A DNA stretch of 64,000 nucleotides from contig NZ_JAGKTC010000004.1 of NCBI RefSeq assembly GCF_017939625.1, forward strand, positions 1 to 64,000, given 5' to 3'. A program made the position numbers and the translations under genes. Positions 8,223-16,545 of the stretch are shown here, in pieces. Numbering within the stretch: the stretch's first letter is position 1; every line of letters starts with the position of its first letter. The notes below the pieces were generated by a model. It was given only the letters and a program-made list of their open reading frames with translations. It made no database searches and was not told where the DNA came from. This DNA comes from Pseudoxanthomonas helianthi (GTDB lineage: Bacteria; Pseudomonadota; Gammaproteobacteria; Xanthomonadales; Xanthomonadaceae).

Positions 8223-10094
8223 TCAGTCGCCGATGCGCACCGGCTGTTCGGGCCAGTCCTCGACGCTGCCATCGCGGCCGCGCAGGCGCAGGCCCAGCCA
8301 GTGCGTGCCGACTGGAAGGGTGGACGCGTCAACCCGGGCCTCGAAACCGACCGAGGGATGGTTCGGATCGTTGGAAATCTTCCAGTAGGTCGCCACGCCC
8401 GGCGCGGGCAAGCCATAACGCGCCGCGGCCAGCGGTCGGCCGTCGAGCAGGATCTCGACGCGATTCAGCCCCACGCCGTCCTTGAACGCCCAACCTTTGA
8501 TTCCGACCGCCCCCTCGATGCGCGCGCCGGACACCGGCGTGTCGATCCATGCCATCGCCGGCGCCGTGCACGGGCCGGAAACCTTGCCGGCCGGCAACGC
8601 GAACAAAAGGAAACGCTGGCTGCCGTGGTCGACGTTGACCACGCGCGACGGGGCAGGCAGCGGGCCGACCGCATCGCAAAGCCAGTGATAGCGCTGCAGC
8701 AGGTGCTTGTATTGGACATCGCTGGATCCGACCACCAGCAGGGCTGGCGCGCTGCGGCTTCCCCCGCTCTCCAGGCCCCACAAACGCAATTGCGGTGCGC
8801 GGCCGTGCTTGCGGTTCAAAGGATGATCAAGCACGGCGATGTCGGGATCGCCGAGGGCGAAGCCGAGTTCGGCGCCAACCTTGAAGTTGTCGGCCAGCAA
8901 TCGCGTATCCGGGGGCAGTTTTGCCCGCTCTTCGCGCACCGCATCGGCCAGTTCGTTCCAGCCGGCGAAGTTGTACGGATAGAACTTGCTGGCCGCCCAC
9001 TGCGCGCGCCAGGCCGGGACCGACACGGCGACGTAGTAGCCCAGCAGCACCAGCAGGCCCAGCCCGGCGGATAACCACAGCAACCTCCGCCACAACGCCG
9101 GCCAGGCGCACAACAACGCCGGCACGCCGATCAGCAGCGGCAGGTAGCCGGGCAAGGGCCAATGGAAGCTGACCCGTTCCGCATCGGCGAAGAAACCCAG
9201 CAGGAAATAGCCGACGGTAGAAACTCCGCCGAGCAGACCGAAGTAGCGCCATTGCGGCGACACGCCCTCGCCACCACGCAGCGAGCGCCAGAACACCTGC
9301 ATCAGGGCAAGGAACAGCAAAGGCGTGACCAACAGCGCCTGCACCAGCAGGAACCACAGGCCGCCCCACTGGAACGACCACGGGTGCCGGTCGACCAACT
9401 GGAAACGCAATCCGGCGTCGGCGTTTTCCAGGTTCCAGGAGATCAGCGGCGCCCAGGCCGCAATGCCCATCGCCAGGGCGATCCAGATGCGCGGATCGCG
9501 CAGGACGCGGCGGCCTTCCGGTATCAGCAACAAGGCGACGAAACCGATGCCGATCACGCCGATGAAGCGGTAATGGCTCAACGCGCCGATCACCAACCCC
9601 AGCGCCAGCTCCGCTGCCGAGGTGGCGTCGACCCCGCGCAACAGGCGCGCACCGGCGTCCAGGCACAGCACGGTGGCGAACAGCATCGGCACATCGGGCA
9701 ACGCCAACAGGCCCAGCGTGCCCGACAGCGGCATCAGCACGGCCAGGCTGCCCGCACGCCAACCGGCGGTTTCGCCGAACCAGCGCGCCCCGATATGCGC
9801 GACGAGCCACGGCAGCAATGCGGTCAGCATCAGGAACGGCGCACGCAAGGCCAGCACGTGTTCGCCGCCGAGCGACGTGCCGAGCCGCGCCAGCCATGCA
9901 GTGAGACCCGGCAGGTCGGAGTAAGCCGCGGCCAGGTGGCGGCCTTCCTGCCAATAGAAGGCCTCGTCGACGAACAGCGGCAGGCGCGCGGCGACCAGTA
10001 TCTTCGCCACGGTCGCCAGCGCCCACAGCCACACGAAGGTGCGCTGCGCGCGTCGCGCGGACTGCGCATCGCTGCGCATTGTTTCGCCGTGCAT
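8223..10094 (-). CDS. ArnT/PMT-like membrane glycosyltransferase with C-terminal beta-sandwich domain
   Basis: The 623-residue protein has around a dozen hydrophobic helices in the first 400 residues. The first periplasmic loop carries DEAFYW, the acidic motif of GT-C enzymes such as ArnT and protein O-mannosyltransferases, which use polyprenyl-phosphate sugars. A soluble region (about 400-510) and a C-terminal Ig-like domain (about 525-620) follow; the latter may bind the acceptor. Two starts are possible, ATG at 10094 or 10079, neither with a strong ribosome site; the longer is given. A still longer frame overlaps the moxR leader and is unlikely. It is divergent from the MoxR operon. The acceptor is unknown. 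Confidence 0.8.
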   Translation of the reverse strand: MHGETMRSDAQSARRAQRTFVWLWALATVAKILVAARLPLFVDEAFYWQEGRHLAAAYSDLPGLTAWLARLGTSLGGEHVLALRAPFLMLTALLPWLVAHIGARWFGETAGWRAGSLAVLMPLSGTLGLLALPDVPMLFATVLCLDAGARLLRGVDATSAAELALGLVIGALSHYRFIGVIGIGFVALLLIPEGRRVLRDPRIWIALAMGIAAWAPLISWNLENADAGLRFQLVDRHPWSFQWGGLWFLLVQALLVTPLLFLALMQVFWRSLRGGEGVSPQWRYFGLLGGVSTVGYFLLGFFADAERVSFHWPLPGYLPLLIGVPALLCAWPALWRRLLWLSAGLGLLVLLGYYVAVSVPAWRAQWAASKFYPYNFAGWNELADAVREERAKLPPDTRLLADNFKVGAELGFALGDPDIAVLDHPLNRKHGRAPQLRLWGLESGGSRSAPALLVVGSSDVQYKHLLQRYHWLCDAVGPLPAPSRVVNVDHGSQRFLLFALPAGKVSGPCTAPAMAWIDTPVSGARIEGAVGIKGWAFKDGVGLNRVEILLDGRPLAAARYGLPAPGVATYWKISNDPNHPSVGFEARVDASTLPVGTHWLGLRLRGRDGSVEDWPEQPVRIGD

Positions 10095-10133
10095 TGCCGT
10101 TAGACTGCCTTGAAATCCGCAGGGGAAGAAACG

Positions 10134-11084
10134 ATGGCCGTCGCCGGCGCGCCGCAAATGCTAACCGATGCCCAGCAATCCGCCCTGAAAGCCGCCTTGC
10201 GGCAGGTCAATTCGCTGGTGTTGGGCAAGCCGCAGGAAGTGCGCCTGGCCTTCGTCGCCCTGCTCGCCGATGGTCACCTGCTGATCGAGGACCTGCCCGG
10301 GCTGGGCAAGACCACCCTCGCCCATGCCCTGGCCGCGACCCTCGGCCTCGGTTTCCAGCGCGTGCAGTTCACTTCCGACCTGCTGCCCGCGGACGTGCTG
10401 GGCGTATCGGTGTACGACGCGCCGACCCACCAGTTCCAGTTCCATCCCGGCCCGGTGTTCACCCATGTGTTGCTGGCCGACGAGATCAACCGCGCGCCGC
10501 CACGCACGCAGAGCGCATTGCTCGAAGCGATGGCCGAATACCAGGTGACGCTGGATGGCAGCACGCGCGGCTTGCCGAAACCGTTCTTCGTCATCGCCAC
10601 GCAGAATCCGGCCGACCTTTCCGGCACCTATCCGCTGCCGGATTCGCAGCTCGACCGTTTCCTGCTGCGCATGGCATTGGGCTACCCGAACGCCGAATCC
10701 GAACGCGCCCTGCTGACCGGCGCCGACCGCCGCGAACTGATCGCGCAAGTGCAACCGCTGCTGTCCGCCGAAGACGTGCTGGCGCTGCGCCGTGCGGTCG
10801 ACGGCATTCACGCCAGCGAAGCACTGGTCGGCTACGTGCAGGCCCTGCTCGCGCGCAGCCGCATGCATCCGGGCGTGCGCGTCGGCCTTTCGCCCCGCGC
10901 GGGCATTGCGTTGCTGCGTGCTGCGCGTGCCTATGCCTTGTTGCTCGGCCGCACCCACGTGCTGCCGGAAGATGTGCAGGCGCTGTTCGTCGCCGTGGCC
11001 GCCCACCGATTGGTGGCCGAAGCCGAGGCCGCCGACGCGGGCGCGTTGGCCAAGAGCATCCTGCTCGCGGTCGCCGTCGACTGA
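10134..11084 (+). CDS. MoxR-family AAA+ ATPase
   Basis: The 316-residue protein has Walker A GLGKTT near residue 56, Walker B LLADEINRAPPRTQ, sensor 1 (VIATQNP) and the C-terminal AAA lid. MoxR proteins are chaperone-like ATPases that often act with VWA or DUF58 partners; the next gene encodes a DUF58 protein. The start was chosen because AGGGGA lies 7 nt upstream of this ATG. It is first of a three-gene operon (moxR, DUF58, transglutaminase) with gaps of 4 bp and -4 bp. Confidence 0.93.
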   Translation: MAVAGAPQMLTDAQQSALKAALRQVNSLVLGKPQEVRLAFVALLADGHLLIEDLPGLGKTTLAHALAATLGLGFQRVQFTSDLLPADVLGVSVYDAPTHQFQFHPGPVFTHVLLADEINRAPPRTQSALLEAMAEYQVTLDGSTRGLPKPFFVIATQNPADLSGTYPLPDSQLDRFLLRMALGYPNAESERALLTGADRRELIAQVQPLLSAEDVLALRRAVDGIHASEALVGYVQALLARSRMHPGVRVGLSPRAGIALLRAARAYALLLGRTHVLPEDVQALFVAVAAHRLVAEAEAADAGALAKSILLAVAVD

Positions 11085-11088
11085 TTCC

Positions 11089-12054
11089 ATGCGGAAAGGC
11101 CTGCGCGCACGCATCGACGCGCTGATCGCGACATTGGCCCGTCCGCGCGATCCCGAATCCCTGCCGCTGCGACTGGACCGCCGCCGCGTCTACGTGCTGC
11201 CCACGCGCTTCGGCCTGTTCTTCGCGGCGCTGCTGCTGGCGATGCTGCTGGGCGCGCTGAACTACAACAACAACCCCGCCCTGCTGCTGGCCCTGCTGCT
11301 GGCTTCGGCCGGCCTGGCCAGCCTGATCGCCGCGCACCTGCAATTGTCGGGCCTGGGCGTGGAATCGTTGTCCGCCGAGCCGGTCGCCGCCGGCCAAACG
11401 ATACGCCTGCAACTGGCCTTGTCGGCGAACGATCGCCGCCTGCGTCGCGGCCTGCAACTGCGGCTGGACGAAGCGGAATCGCCGGTGACGCCATTCATCG
11501 GCCAGGCCGTGGCGTCATTGTCGATTGCCACCTCGCGGCGCGGCTGGCTGCCGCTCGGGCGCATCCGCATCTCCACCACGCAACCGCTGGGCCTCGCCCT
11601 GGCCTGGGCCTGGGTCTGGCCGGACGCGCCGTTGCTGGTGTACCCCGCACCGGAAATGCAGGGTCCACCGCTGCCGAGCGGCGGAGACCATCGCGTCGCC
11701 CGTGCCGAATCGGTCGGCGATGAAATGCACCACCTGCGTGATTACCGCAGCGGCGACCCGATCCGTTCCATCGCCTGGAAACCGTCCGCGCGCCGCGACA
11801 CCCTGCTGGTGCGCGAATACGAACCGCTGCGTGGGGACCTGGTCGAATTGGATTGGCGTTCGCTGTCCGGCCTCGACCACGAGCGCAAGATCGCTCGTCT
11901 GGCACGCTGGGTGGAACTGGCCGAGCGCGCGCAGCGACCGTACCGCCTGCGCGTTCCCGGGCAGCCACCGTTGGGTCCGGCGATGGGGCCGGCGCATCGG
12001 CATATGTGCCTTCGCGCATTGGCCTTGCTGCCGGAAGCGGGAGCGCGGACATGA
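11089..12054 (+). CDS. DUF58 domain membrane protein
   Basis: The 321-residue protein has two adjacent hydrophobic helices near residues 38-80. An extracytoplasmic beta region follows, then the DUF58 signature (DEMHHLRDYRSGDPIRSIAWK, roughly 205-230) in a VWA-like fold. DUF58 proteins occur with MoxR and transglutaminase-like proteins throughout proteobacteria; their exact role is unsettled. It starts 4 bp after moxR, and its stop overlaps the next start as ATGA, so translation is probably coupled. Confidence 0.9.
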   Translation: MRKGLRARIDALIATLARPRDPESLPLRLDRRRVYVLPTRFGLFFAALLLAMLLGALNYNNNPALLLALLLASAGLASLIAAHLQLSGLGVESLSAEPVAAGQTIRLQLALSANDRRLRRGLQLRLDEAESPVTPFIGQAVASLSIATSRRGWLPLGRIRISTTQPLGLALAWAWVWPDAPLLVYPAPEMQGPPLPSGGDHRVARAESVGDEMHHLRDYRSGDPIRSIAWKPSARRDTLLVREYEPLRGDLVELDWRSLSGLDHERKIARLARWVELAERAQRPYRLRVPGQPPLGPAMGPAHRHMCLRALALLPEAGART

Positions 12055-13979
12055 GCGAAACCCTGCGTCGCCTCGATGCCGCGCCGCGCGCCTATGCCCT
12101 GCTCGCGGCGGCATTGGCCTTGCTCCCGCTGCTGTTGCAGCTGCCCTCCGCGCTGGCGATGGCGACAGGCGCGATCGCGTTGTTCGTGGCCGCCGCTTCC
12201 TGGCGACGACCCTTGCCGGCATGGCTGCGCCTGCTGCTCGCGATCGCGATGCTCGCCGGCGTGTTCTGGGTGATGGGCACGCGCATGGGCCGCGACACCG
12301 GTTGCGCCCTGCTCGCGGCGATGCTGGCGATCAAGCCCGCGGAAACCAACACCCTGCGCGATGCGCGCAGCCTGGTCGGCTTCGCCCTGTTCGCCCCGTT
12401 CGCCGCCTTCCTGCTCGACCAGGGACCGGCAAGCATGGGGCTGGGCCTGCTTGCGGCGTTGGCCGCGCTGTTCTGCCTGCAACAACTGGCCGACGCCGAG
12501 GCCGGCCTGCCGACCCGCGCGCCGACGTTGCGCCAGCTCGGCAGCACCGCGCGGCTGGTCGCGCTGGGTTTGCCGCTGCTGCTGGCGGCGTTCTGGCTGT
12601 TCCCGCGCATCGGCACGCCGTTGTGGGGCGTGCCGGATCGCGCGGTGGCGCGTCCCGGCCTGTCCGACCGGATGACGCCTGGCGACTGGATCGATTTCCT
12701 CGCCGACGACAGTCCCGCGTTGCGCGTGCAGTTCTTCGGCGCGGTGCCGCCGATGCAGGAACTGTATTGGCGCGGGCCGGTGCTGTTGAACTTCGACGGA
12801 CGCACCTGGACGCAGATGCAATGGATGCGCGGCCTGCCGCCGGCGCCCGTGGTTTCCGCCGCACCGCGCTGGGATTACGAAATCGAACTCGAGCCCACCG
12901 ATCGCCGCCAGCTGGTCGCATTGGACCTGCCGCTGGCCGCGCCGGCCGATGCCACGATGAGTTACGACTACGGCCTGTATGCGCCGCGTCCATTGGGCAG
13001 CGTGAGCCGCTGGCGCATGCGTTCGGCGCCGCCTGCGCAGTTCGAATCGCAGATCAAGCAGACCTTGCGCCGCGCGGCGCTGCAACTGCCCGATGGTTTC
13101 AACCCGCGCACCTTGGCGCTGGCCCGGCAATGGCGGCAGGAAGCCGGCGACGACGATGCGGCCATCGTGCAACGCGCGCTGGGATGGATCCGCGCCGAGT
13201 TCGCCTACACCCTGGATTCGCCTCTGACCGGGCGCGACGCGATCGACGAATTCCTGTTCCAGCGCAAGAGCGGCTATTGCGAGAACTTCAGTTCGGCCTT
13301 CGTCGTGCTGATGCGCGGCGCCGGTATCCCGGCGCGGGTGGTCACCGGTTACGTCGGCGGTTATCGCAACGCCTACGGGGGCTATTGGGTGGTACGCCGG
13401 ATGGACGCGCATGCCTGGGCCGAAGTGTGGTTGCCGCAACGCGGCTGGGTGCGGGTCGACCCGACCGCCGCGGTGGCGCCCGAACGCGTCTACGACACGT
13501 TGGAGGACCGCCTTGCCGTTGGTGGCGGCGCGCTGGGCGGCATGAATACGCTCTGGGATTTCGGCGACTGGATGCGGCGCGGCTGGAACGACTGGGTGCT
13601 CGGCTTCGACGCGAAGCGCCAGCAACGCCTGCTGCAGCCGCTGGGCGTGGACGACCTGGACGGGCGCGAACTGGGCCTGCTGTTCGGCCTGTTCGCCCTG
13701 CTCGCATTGGGCGGCATGCTGGCCTGGCTGGCACGCGGGCAGCGCGAACGCGACCCGCTGCTGCGCGCCTGGCATGCGCTGGACCGCCGCTACGCCCGCC
13801 TGGGACTGGGTCGTGAACCGCATGAGCCCGCGCTGGACTGGGCCGAGCGGGTCGTGCGCAGCCGCCCGCAAGCCACGCATACCCTGCTTCCGCTCAGCCG
13901 CCGTTTCGCCAATTCACGCTACGCTGACACTGCTGGGGACAAGGCTTTGGCGCAGGACCTGCGTCGGCACCGTCCCTGA
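12051..13979 (+). CDS. TgpA-like transglutaminase-domain membrane protein
   Basis: The 642-residue protein has about six N-terminal membrane helices (about 15-200), a DUF3488/TgpA periplasmic region, a transglutaminase-like cysteine-protease fold, one C-terminal helix (about 545-565) and a short cytoplasmic DUF4129-like tail. The catalytic triad is complete: Cys410 in SGYCENF, His454 in MDAHAWAEVW and Asp470 in RVDPTAAV. Related TgpA of Pseudomonas is essential and implicated in envelope function. It overlaps the DUF58 gene by 4 bp. A longer frame starting at 11853 lies inside DUF58 and was rejected. Confidence 0.92.
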   Translation: MSETLRRLDAAPRAYALLAAALALLPLLLQLPSALAMATGAIALFVAAASWRRPLPAWLRLLLAIAMLAGVFWVMGTRMGRDTGCALLAAMLAIKPAETNTLRDARSLVGFALFAPFAAFLLDQGPASMGLGLLAALAALFCLQQLADAEAGLPTRAPTLRQLGSTARLVALGLPLLLAAFWLFPRIGTPLWGVPDRAVARPGLSDRMTPGDWIDFLADDSPALRVQFFGAVPPMQELYWRGPVLLNFDGRTWTQMQWMRGLPPAPVVSAAPRWDYEIELEPTDRRQLVALDLPLAAPADATMSYDYGLYAPRPLGSVSRWRMRSAPPAQFESQIKQTLRRAALQLPDGFNPRTLALARQWRQEAGDDDAAIVQRALGWIRAEFAYTLDSPLTGRDAIDEFLFQRKSGYCENFSSAFVVLMRGAGIPARVVTGYVGGYRNAYGGYWVVRRMDAHAWAEVWLPQRGWVRVDPTAAVAPERVYDTLEDRLAVGGGALGGMNTLWDFGDWMRRGWNDWVLGFDAKRQQRLLQPLGVDDLDGRELGLLFGLFALLALGGMLAWLARGQRERDPLLRAWHALDRRYARLGLGREPHEPALDWAERVVRSRPQATHTLLPLSRRFANSRYADTAGDKALAQDLRRHRP

Positions 13980-13997
13980 ACCTTCCGGAGCCGCGTC

Positions 13998-14525
13998 ATG
14001 AACATTCGTTTCAGCATCGCCGCCGTTGCCGCCAGTGTGCTGCTGGCCGCTTGCGCCACCGCGCCCAAGCCGCTGCAGGGCACCTTCCCCCAAGTGTCGC
14101 CGCGCGACGCGGTGGCCGGCGCGCAGGTCGGCGCCTCGGTGCGCTGGGGCGGCGCCATCGTCGAAACCAAGCCGGGCCCCAACAGCACCTGCTTCCAGTT
14201 GGTTTCGCGTCCGCTCAACGCCACCGGCCGGCCGCAGTCCGACCTGCCCGACGCGACCGATGGCCGCTTCATCGCCTGCCGCGCCGGCTTCTACGATCCG
14301 GCGGTGTTCGCTCCGGGCCGCGAAGTGACCTTCATCGGCCGCATCGACGGCTACGAAAACGCGAAGATCGGCGAGTACGACTACAAGCTGCCGCGCGTCG
14401 CCGCGGATGTGGTTTATCTGTGGCCGCAGGTGCGCGAAGTGGAAATCCGCCCGTCGCCCTTCTACGACCCGTTCTGGGGTCCGGGCTGGGGCCCGCGCTG
14501 GGGCTGGGGCGGCTGGTGGTGGTAA
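13998..14525 (+). CDS. Slp-family outer-membrane lipoprotein
   Basis: The 175-residue protein has a lipoprotein signal ending LLAACA (lipidated Cys near residue 20) and an Slp-like body (FPQVSPRDAVAGAQVGASVRWGG, then GREVTFIGRIDG). The C-terminus is an odd Trp/Gly/Pro tail (WGPGWGPRWGWGGWWW), common in xanthomonad Slp proteins. Slp lipoproteins are starvation- or stationary-phase-induced in enterobacteria. It follows the transglutaminase gene by 18 bp and ends the transcription unit with a strong terminator. Confidence 0.88.
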   Translation: MNIRFSIAAVAASVLLAACATAPKPLQGTFPQVSPRDAVAGAQVGASVRWGGAIVETKPGPNSTCFQLVSRPLNATGRPQSDLPDATDGRFIACRAGFYDPAVFAPGREVTFIGRIDGYENAKIGEYDYKLPRVAADVVYLWPQVREVEIRPSPFYDPFWGPGWGPRWGWGGWWW

Positions 14526-14552
14526 GCCATTTCCTTCGCAGCAGATGACGAA

Positions 14553-14578
14553 ACGCCGCTCGATGAGCGGCGTTTTTT
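14553..14578 (+). terminator. Terminator after the Slp gene
   Basis: Nine-bp stem ACGCCGCTC / GAGCGGCGT with a 3-nt loop followed by T6, 28 bp after the Slp stop codon: a canonical intrinsic terminator. Confidence 0.88.
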
Positions 14579-14592
14579 GTTTCCGGCTTTGC

Positions 14593-14673
14593 GGGAGCGG
14601 CCTTGGCCGCGCATGCTTTCCCGCGGTGGGCATCGAGAATGTGCAAAGAGCATTCGCGGCCAAGGCCGCTCCC
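14593..14673. repeat. REP-like inverted pair (GGGAGCGGCCTTGGCCGCG family)
   Basis: Two arms of about 23 bp (14593-14615 and 14650-14673) are inverted copies of GGGAGCGGCCTTGGCCGCG plus ATGC, separated by about 34 bp. They lie in the gap between the convergent Slp and HIT genes. This is the general form of REP/REPIN elements in pseudomonads and xanthomonads. Confidence 0.75.
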
Positions 14674-14687
14674 ACAACAGCCCGCGC

Positions 14688-15047
14688 CTACATCGGTGTG
14701 CCGAAACGCCCCAGCGGCGCACCGGCCAGCAGGTGCAAATGGATGTGGAACACGGTCTGCCCGGCATCGCCGCGGCAGTTCATCACCACGCGATAGCCGT
14801 TCTGTTCGAAGCCTTCGCGCCGCGCGTATTCCGCCGCCGCCAGCACCAGCTTGCCGATCAGTTCCGCATCGCCGGCCTTCGCATCGTCGAGCGTGGCGAT
14901 GTGGGTGTTCTTCGGGATGAACAGCACGTGCACCGGCGCCTGCGGGGCGATGTCCTTGAAGCCGAGCACGTCGTCGTCTTCGTAAACGATGGTGGCGGGG
15001 ATTTCGCGGCGGATGATCTTGCCGAAGATGGTGTCGTTTTCGTTCAT
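14688..15047 (-). CDS. HIT-family (HinT-like) purine nucleoside phosphoramidase
   Basis: The 119-residue protein has the histidine triad HIHLHLL near the C-terminus, preceded by QTVFH. The N-terminal pattern is DTIFGKIIRREIPATIVYEDD. HinT proteins hydrolyse adenosine phosphoramidates and related aminoacyl-adenylates. The start MNENDTIFGK matches the family; a longer frame adds nine residues without support. Confidence 0.92.
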   Translation of the reverse strand: MNENDTIFGKIIRREIPATIVYEDDDVLGFKDIAPQAPVHVLFIPKNTHIATLDDAKAGDAELIGKLVLAAAEYARREGFEQNGYRVVMNCRGDAGQTVFHIHLHLLAGAPLGRFGTPM

Positions 15048-15100
15048 GGGCGATCCGAAGTCTGCTATTTGCACGCACGCGGGAGCTTAGCGCTTTTTGT

Positions 15101-15205
15101 TCGTCATCCCGGCGAAAGCCGGGACCCAGCACTTGTCGTTGTTTCTACGCCCTGACGGTAACAGCGAAGGCAGAAGCTGGGTCCCGGCTTTCGCCGGGAT
15201 GACGA
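15101..15205. repeat. Long inverted repeat (GTCATCCCGGCGAAAGCCGGG family)
   Basis: Two perfect 30-bp inverted arms (15101-15130 and 15176-15205) flank a 45-bp centre. The core GTCATCCCGGCGAAAGCC is a well-known dispersed repeat of proteobacterial intergenic regions. It sits between the HIT gene and the recR stop codon, and could fold into a stable mRNA 3' hairpin for recR. Confidence 0.8.
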
Positions 15206-15239
15206 ATCGAGAATTTCCGAACGGACGTCGCGATTTCAG

Positions 15240-15836
15240 TCATTCCGCCATCTCGCTGCGTGAACCGAACGCATGCGACAAGGTACCCCGGTCGACGTAT
15301 TCGAGTTCGCCGCCCAGCGGCACGCCATGCGCGAGCCGGCTCGGCTTCACCCCGCGCTGGCGAGCCAGTTGCGCCAGGTAATGCGCAGTGGCCTCGCCCT
15401 CGACGGTTGGATTGGTGGCGATGATCATCTCGGTGATCTCGCCCTCGCCCAGCCGCGCCGACAACTGGTCCAGGCCCAGTTCTCGCGGGCCGATGCCGTC
15501 CAGCGGCGACAGCCGGCCCTGCAGCACGAAATACACGCCGCGATAGCCGGTGGCCTGTTCGATCGCGAGCCGGTCGGCCGGCGATTCGACCACGCACAGT
15601 TGCTGGCGGTCGCGGCTGGCGCTGGCGCAGACCGCGCATAGCTCACCTTCGGTGAAGTCGCGGCACTGCCTGCAATGGCCAATGCGATCCAGTGCCTCGG
15701 CCAGCACCCCGGCCAGGTGCTTGCCGCCCTCGCGCTCGCGTTCCAGCAAGTGGTAGGCCATGCGCTGCGCGGTCTTCTGTCCCACGCCGGGCAGCACGCG
15801 CAGGGATTCGATCAGCTGTTCGAGGAGGGAACTCAT
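15240..15836 (-). CDS. recR: Recombination mediator RecR
   Basis: The 198-residue protein has a helix-hairpin-helix near the start ([20 protein letters not shown]). A four-Cys zinc finger follows (CRQC, then CAVC, about residues 55-71), then the Toprim domain ([13 protein letters not shown] and later [14 protein letters not shown]). RecR with RecFO loads RecA at gaps. The start [10 protein letters not shown] matches the family; a longer frame overlaps the preceding gene. Its ATG overlaps the stop of the upstream membrane-protein gene (ATGA). Confidence 0.96.
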   Translation of the reverse strand: MSSLLEQLIESLRVLPGVGQKTAQRMAYHLLEREREGGKHLAGVLAEALDRIGHCRQCRDFTEGELCAVCASASRDRQQLCVVESPADRLAIEQATGYRGVYFVLQGRLSPLDGIGPRELGLDQLSARLGEGEITEMIIATNPTVEGEATAHYLAQLARQRGVKPSRLAHGVPLGGELEYVDRGTLSHAFGSRSEMAE

Positions 15837-16207
15837 CGAGCGGATCCTGCTCGGATCAGGCGCAAGGTATTCCAACCGACGTAGGCAAGGGCAAACAACA
15901 AAATTGCCGTCTCCACCAGACCAATTGCAGTTAGTACAAACGCTAGCGGACTATCTGCAAAGAAAATATCCGGACGGTCGCATCGCTTGCATATGATGAG
16001 TTCATCAAGTTTCCCAGATACGAAACCGAATCCAATCAATATCAAAAAAGCAGCACCCATCATCGAACCGAGAGCCGCCAGGAGCTTGGCAAGCCATATA
16101 CGTGAAGTCATGAACCGAATGTTTTCCCATCCATCCCGTCGAGCCTTCTTCCATACGCCCGCGAGAATAAACAGGAATATCGCATTCCAGATGATGGCCC
16201 AAGCCAT
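15833..16207 (-). CDS. Small membrane protein inserted between ybaB and recR, function unknown
   Basis: The 124-residue protein has three strongly hydrophobic segments (about 2-17, 38-60, 85-110) and, between the last two, a CKRC pair ([11 protein letters not shown]) that could bind metal or form a disulfide. It begins 8 bp after ybaB and ends with a 4-bp ATGA overlap with recR, so it is embedded in the dnaX-ybaB-recR operon. Its base composition is clearly more AT-rich than the three neighbours. I do not recognise the family. The long frame that contains it runs antisense-like through dnaX sequence and is not real. Confidence 0.75.
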   Translation of the reverse strand: MAWAIIWNAIFLFILAGVWKKARRDGWENIRFMTSRIWLAKLLAALGSMMGAAFLILIGFGFVSGKLDELIICKRCDRPDIFFADSPLAFVLTAIGLVETAILLFALAYVGWNTLRLIRAGSAR

Positions 16208-16215
16208 GTTGAATC

Positions 16216-16536
16216 TCAGAACGGCAACTTCATTCCTGGCGGCAACTGCATGCCAGCGGTAGCCGCACCCATCCGGTTCTTCGATTCCAGGTCGACCTTG
16301 TTCGAAGCGTCGTTGAACGCCGCCGCGATCAGGTCTTCCAGCATCTCCGCGTCGGACAGCAGCGACGGATCGACCCGCACCTTGCGGCATTCCTTGGCAC
16401 CGGTAAGGGTCACGCTGACCATGCCGCCGCCGGCGCTGCCGGTGACTTCCAGGTTGGCCAGTTCCTGCTGCGCGCGCTGCAGGTTTTCCTGCATCTTCTG
16501 CGCCTGCTGCATCAGTTGGGCGATGTTTCCACGCAT
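16216..16536 (-). CDS. ybaB: YbaB/EbfC family nucleoid-associated protein
   Basis: The 106-residue protein has the expected N-terminal helix with repeated Gln ([20 protein letters not shown]) and the [22 protein letters not shown] segment. YbaB proteins are dimeric DNA-binding proteins encoded between dnaX and recR in most proteobacteria, as here (9 bp after dnaX). Confidence 0.95.
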   Translation of the reverse strand: MRGNIAQLMQQAQKMQENLQRAQQELANLEVTGSAGGGMVSVTLTGAKECRKVRVDPSLLSDAEMLEDLIAAAFNDASNKVDLESKNRMGAATAGMQLPPGMKLPF

Positions 16537-16545
16537 GTTCTTTTC

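Noticed and set aside
11742-13880. 712-codon frame opposite DUF58 and the transglutaminase gene
   Set aside because: Antisense shadow; Gln/Arg/Ala-rich product without domains, while the sense genes carry full catalytic motifs.
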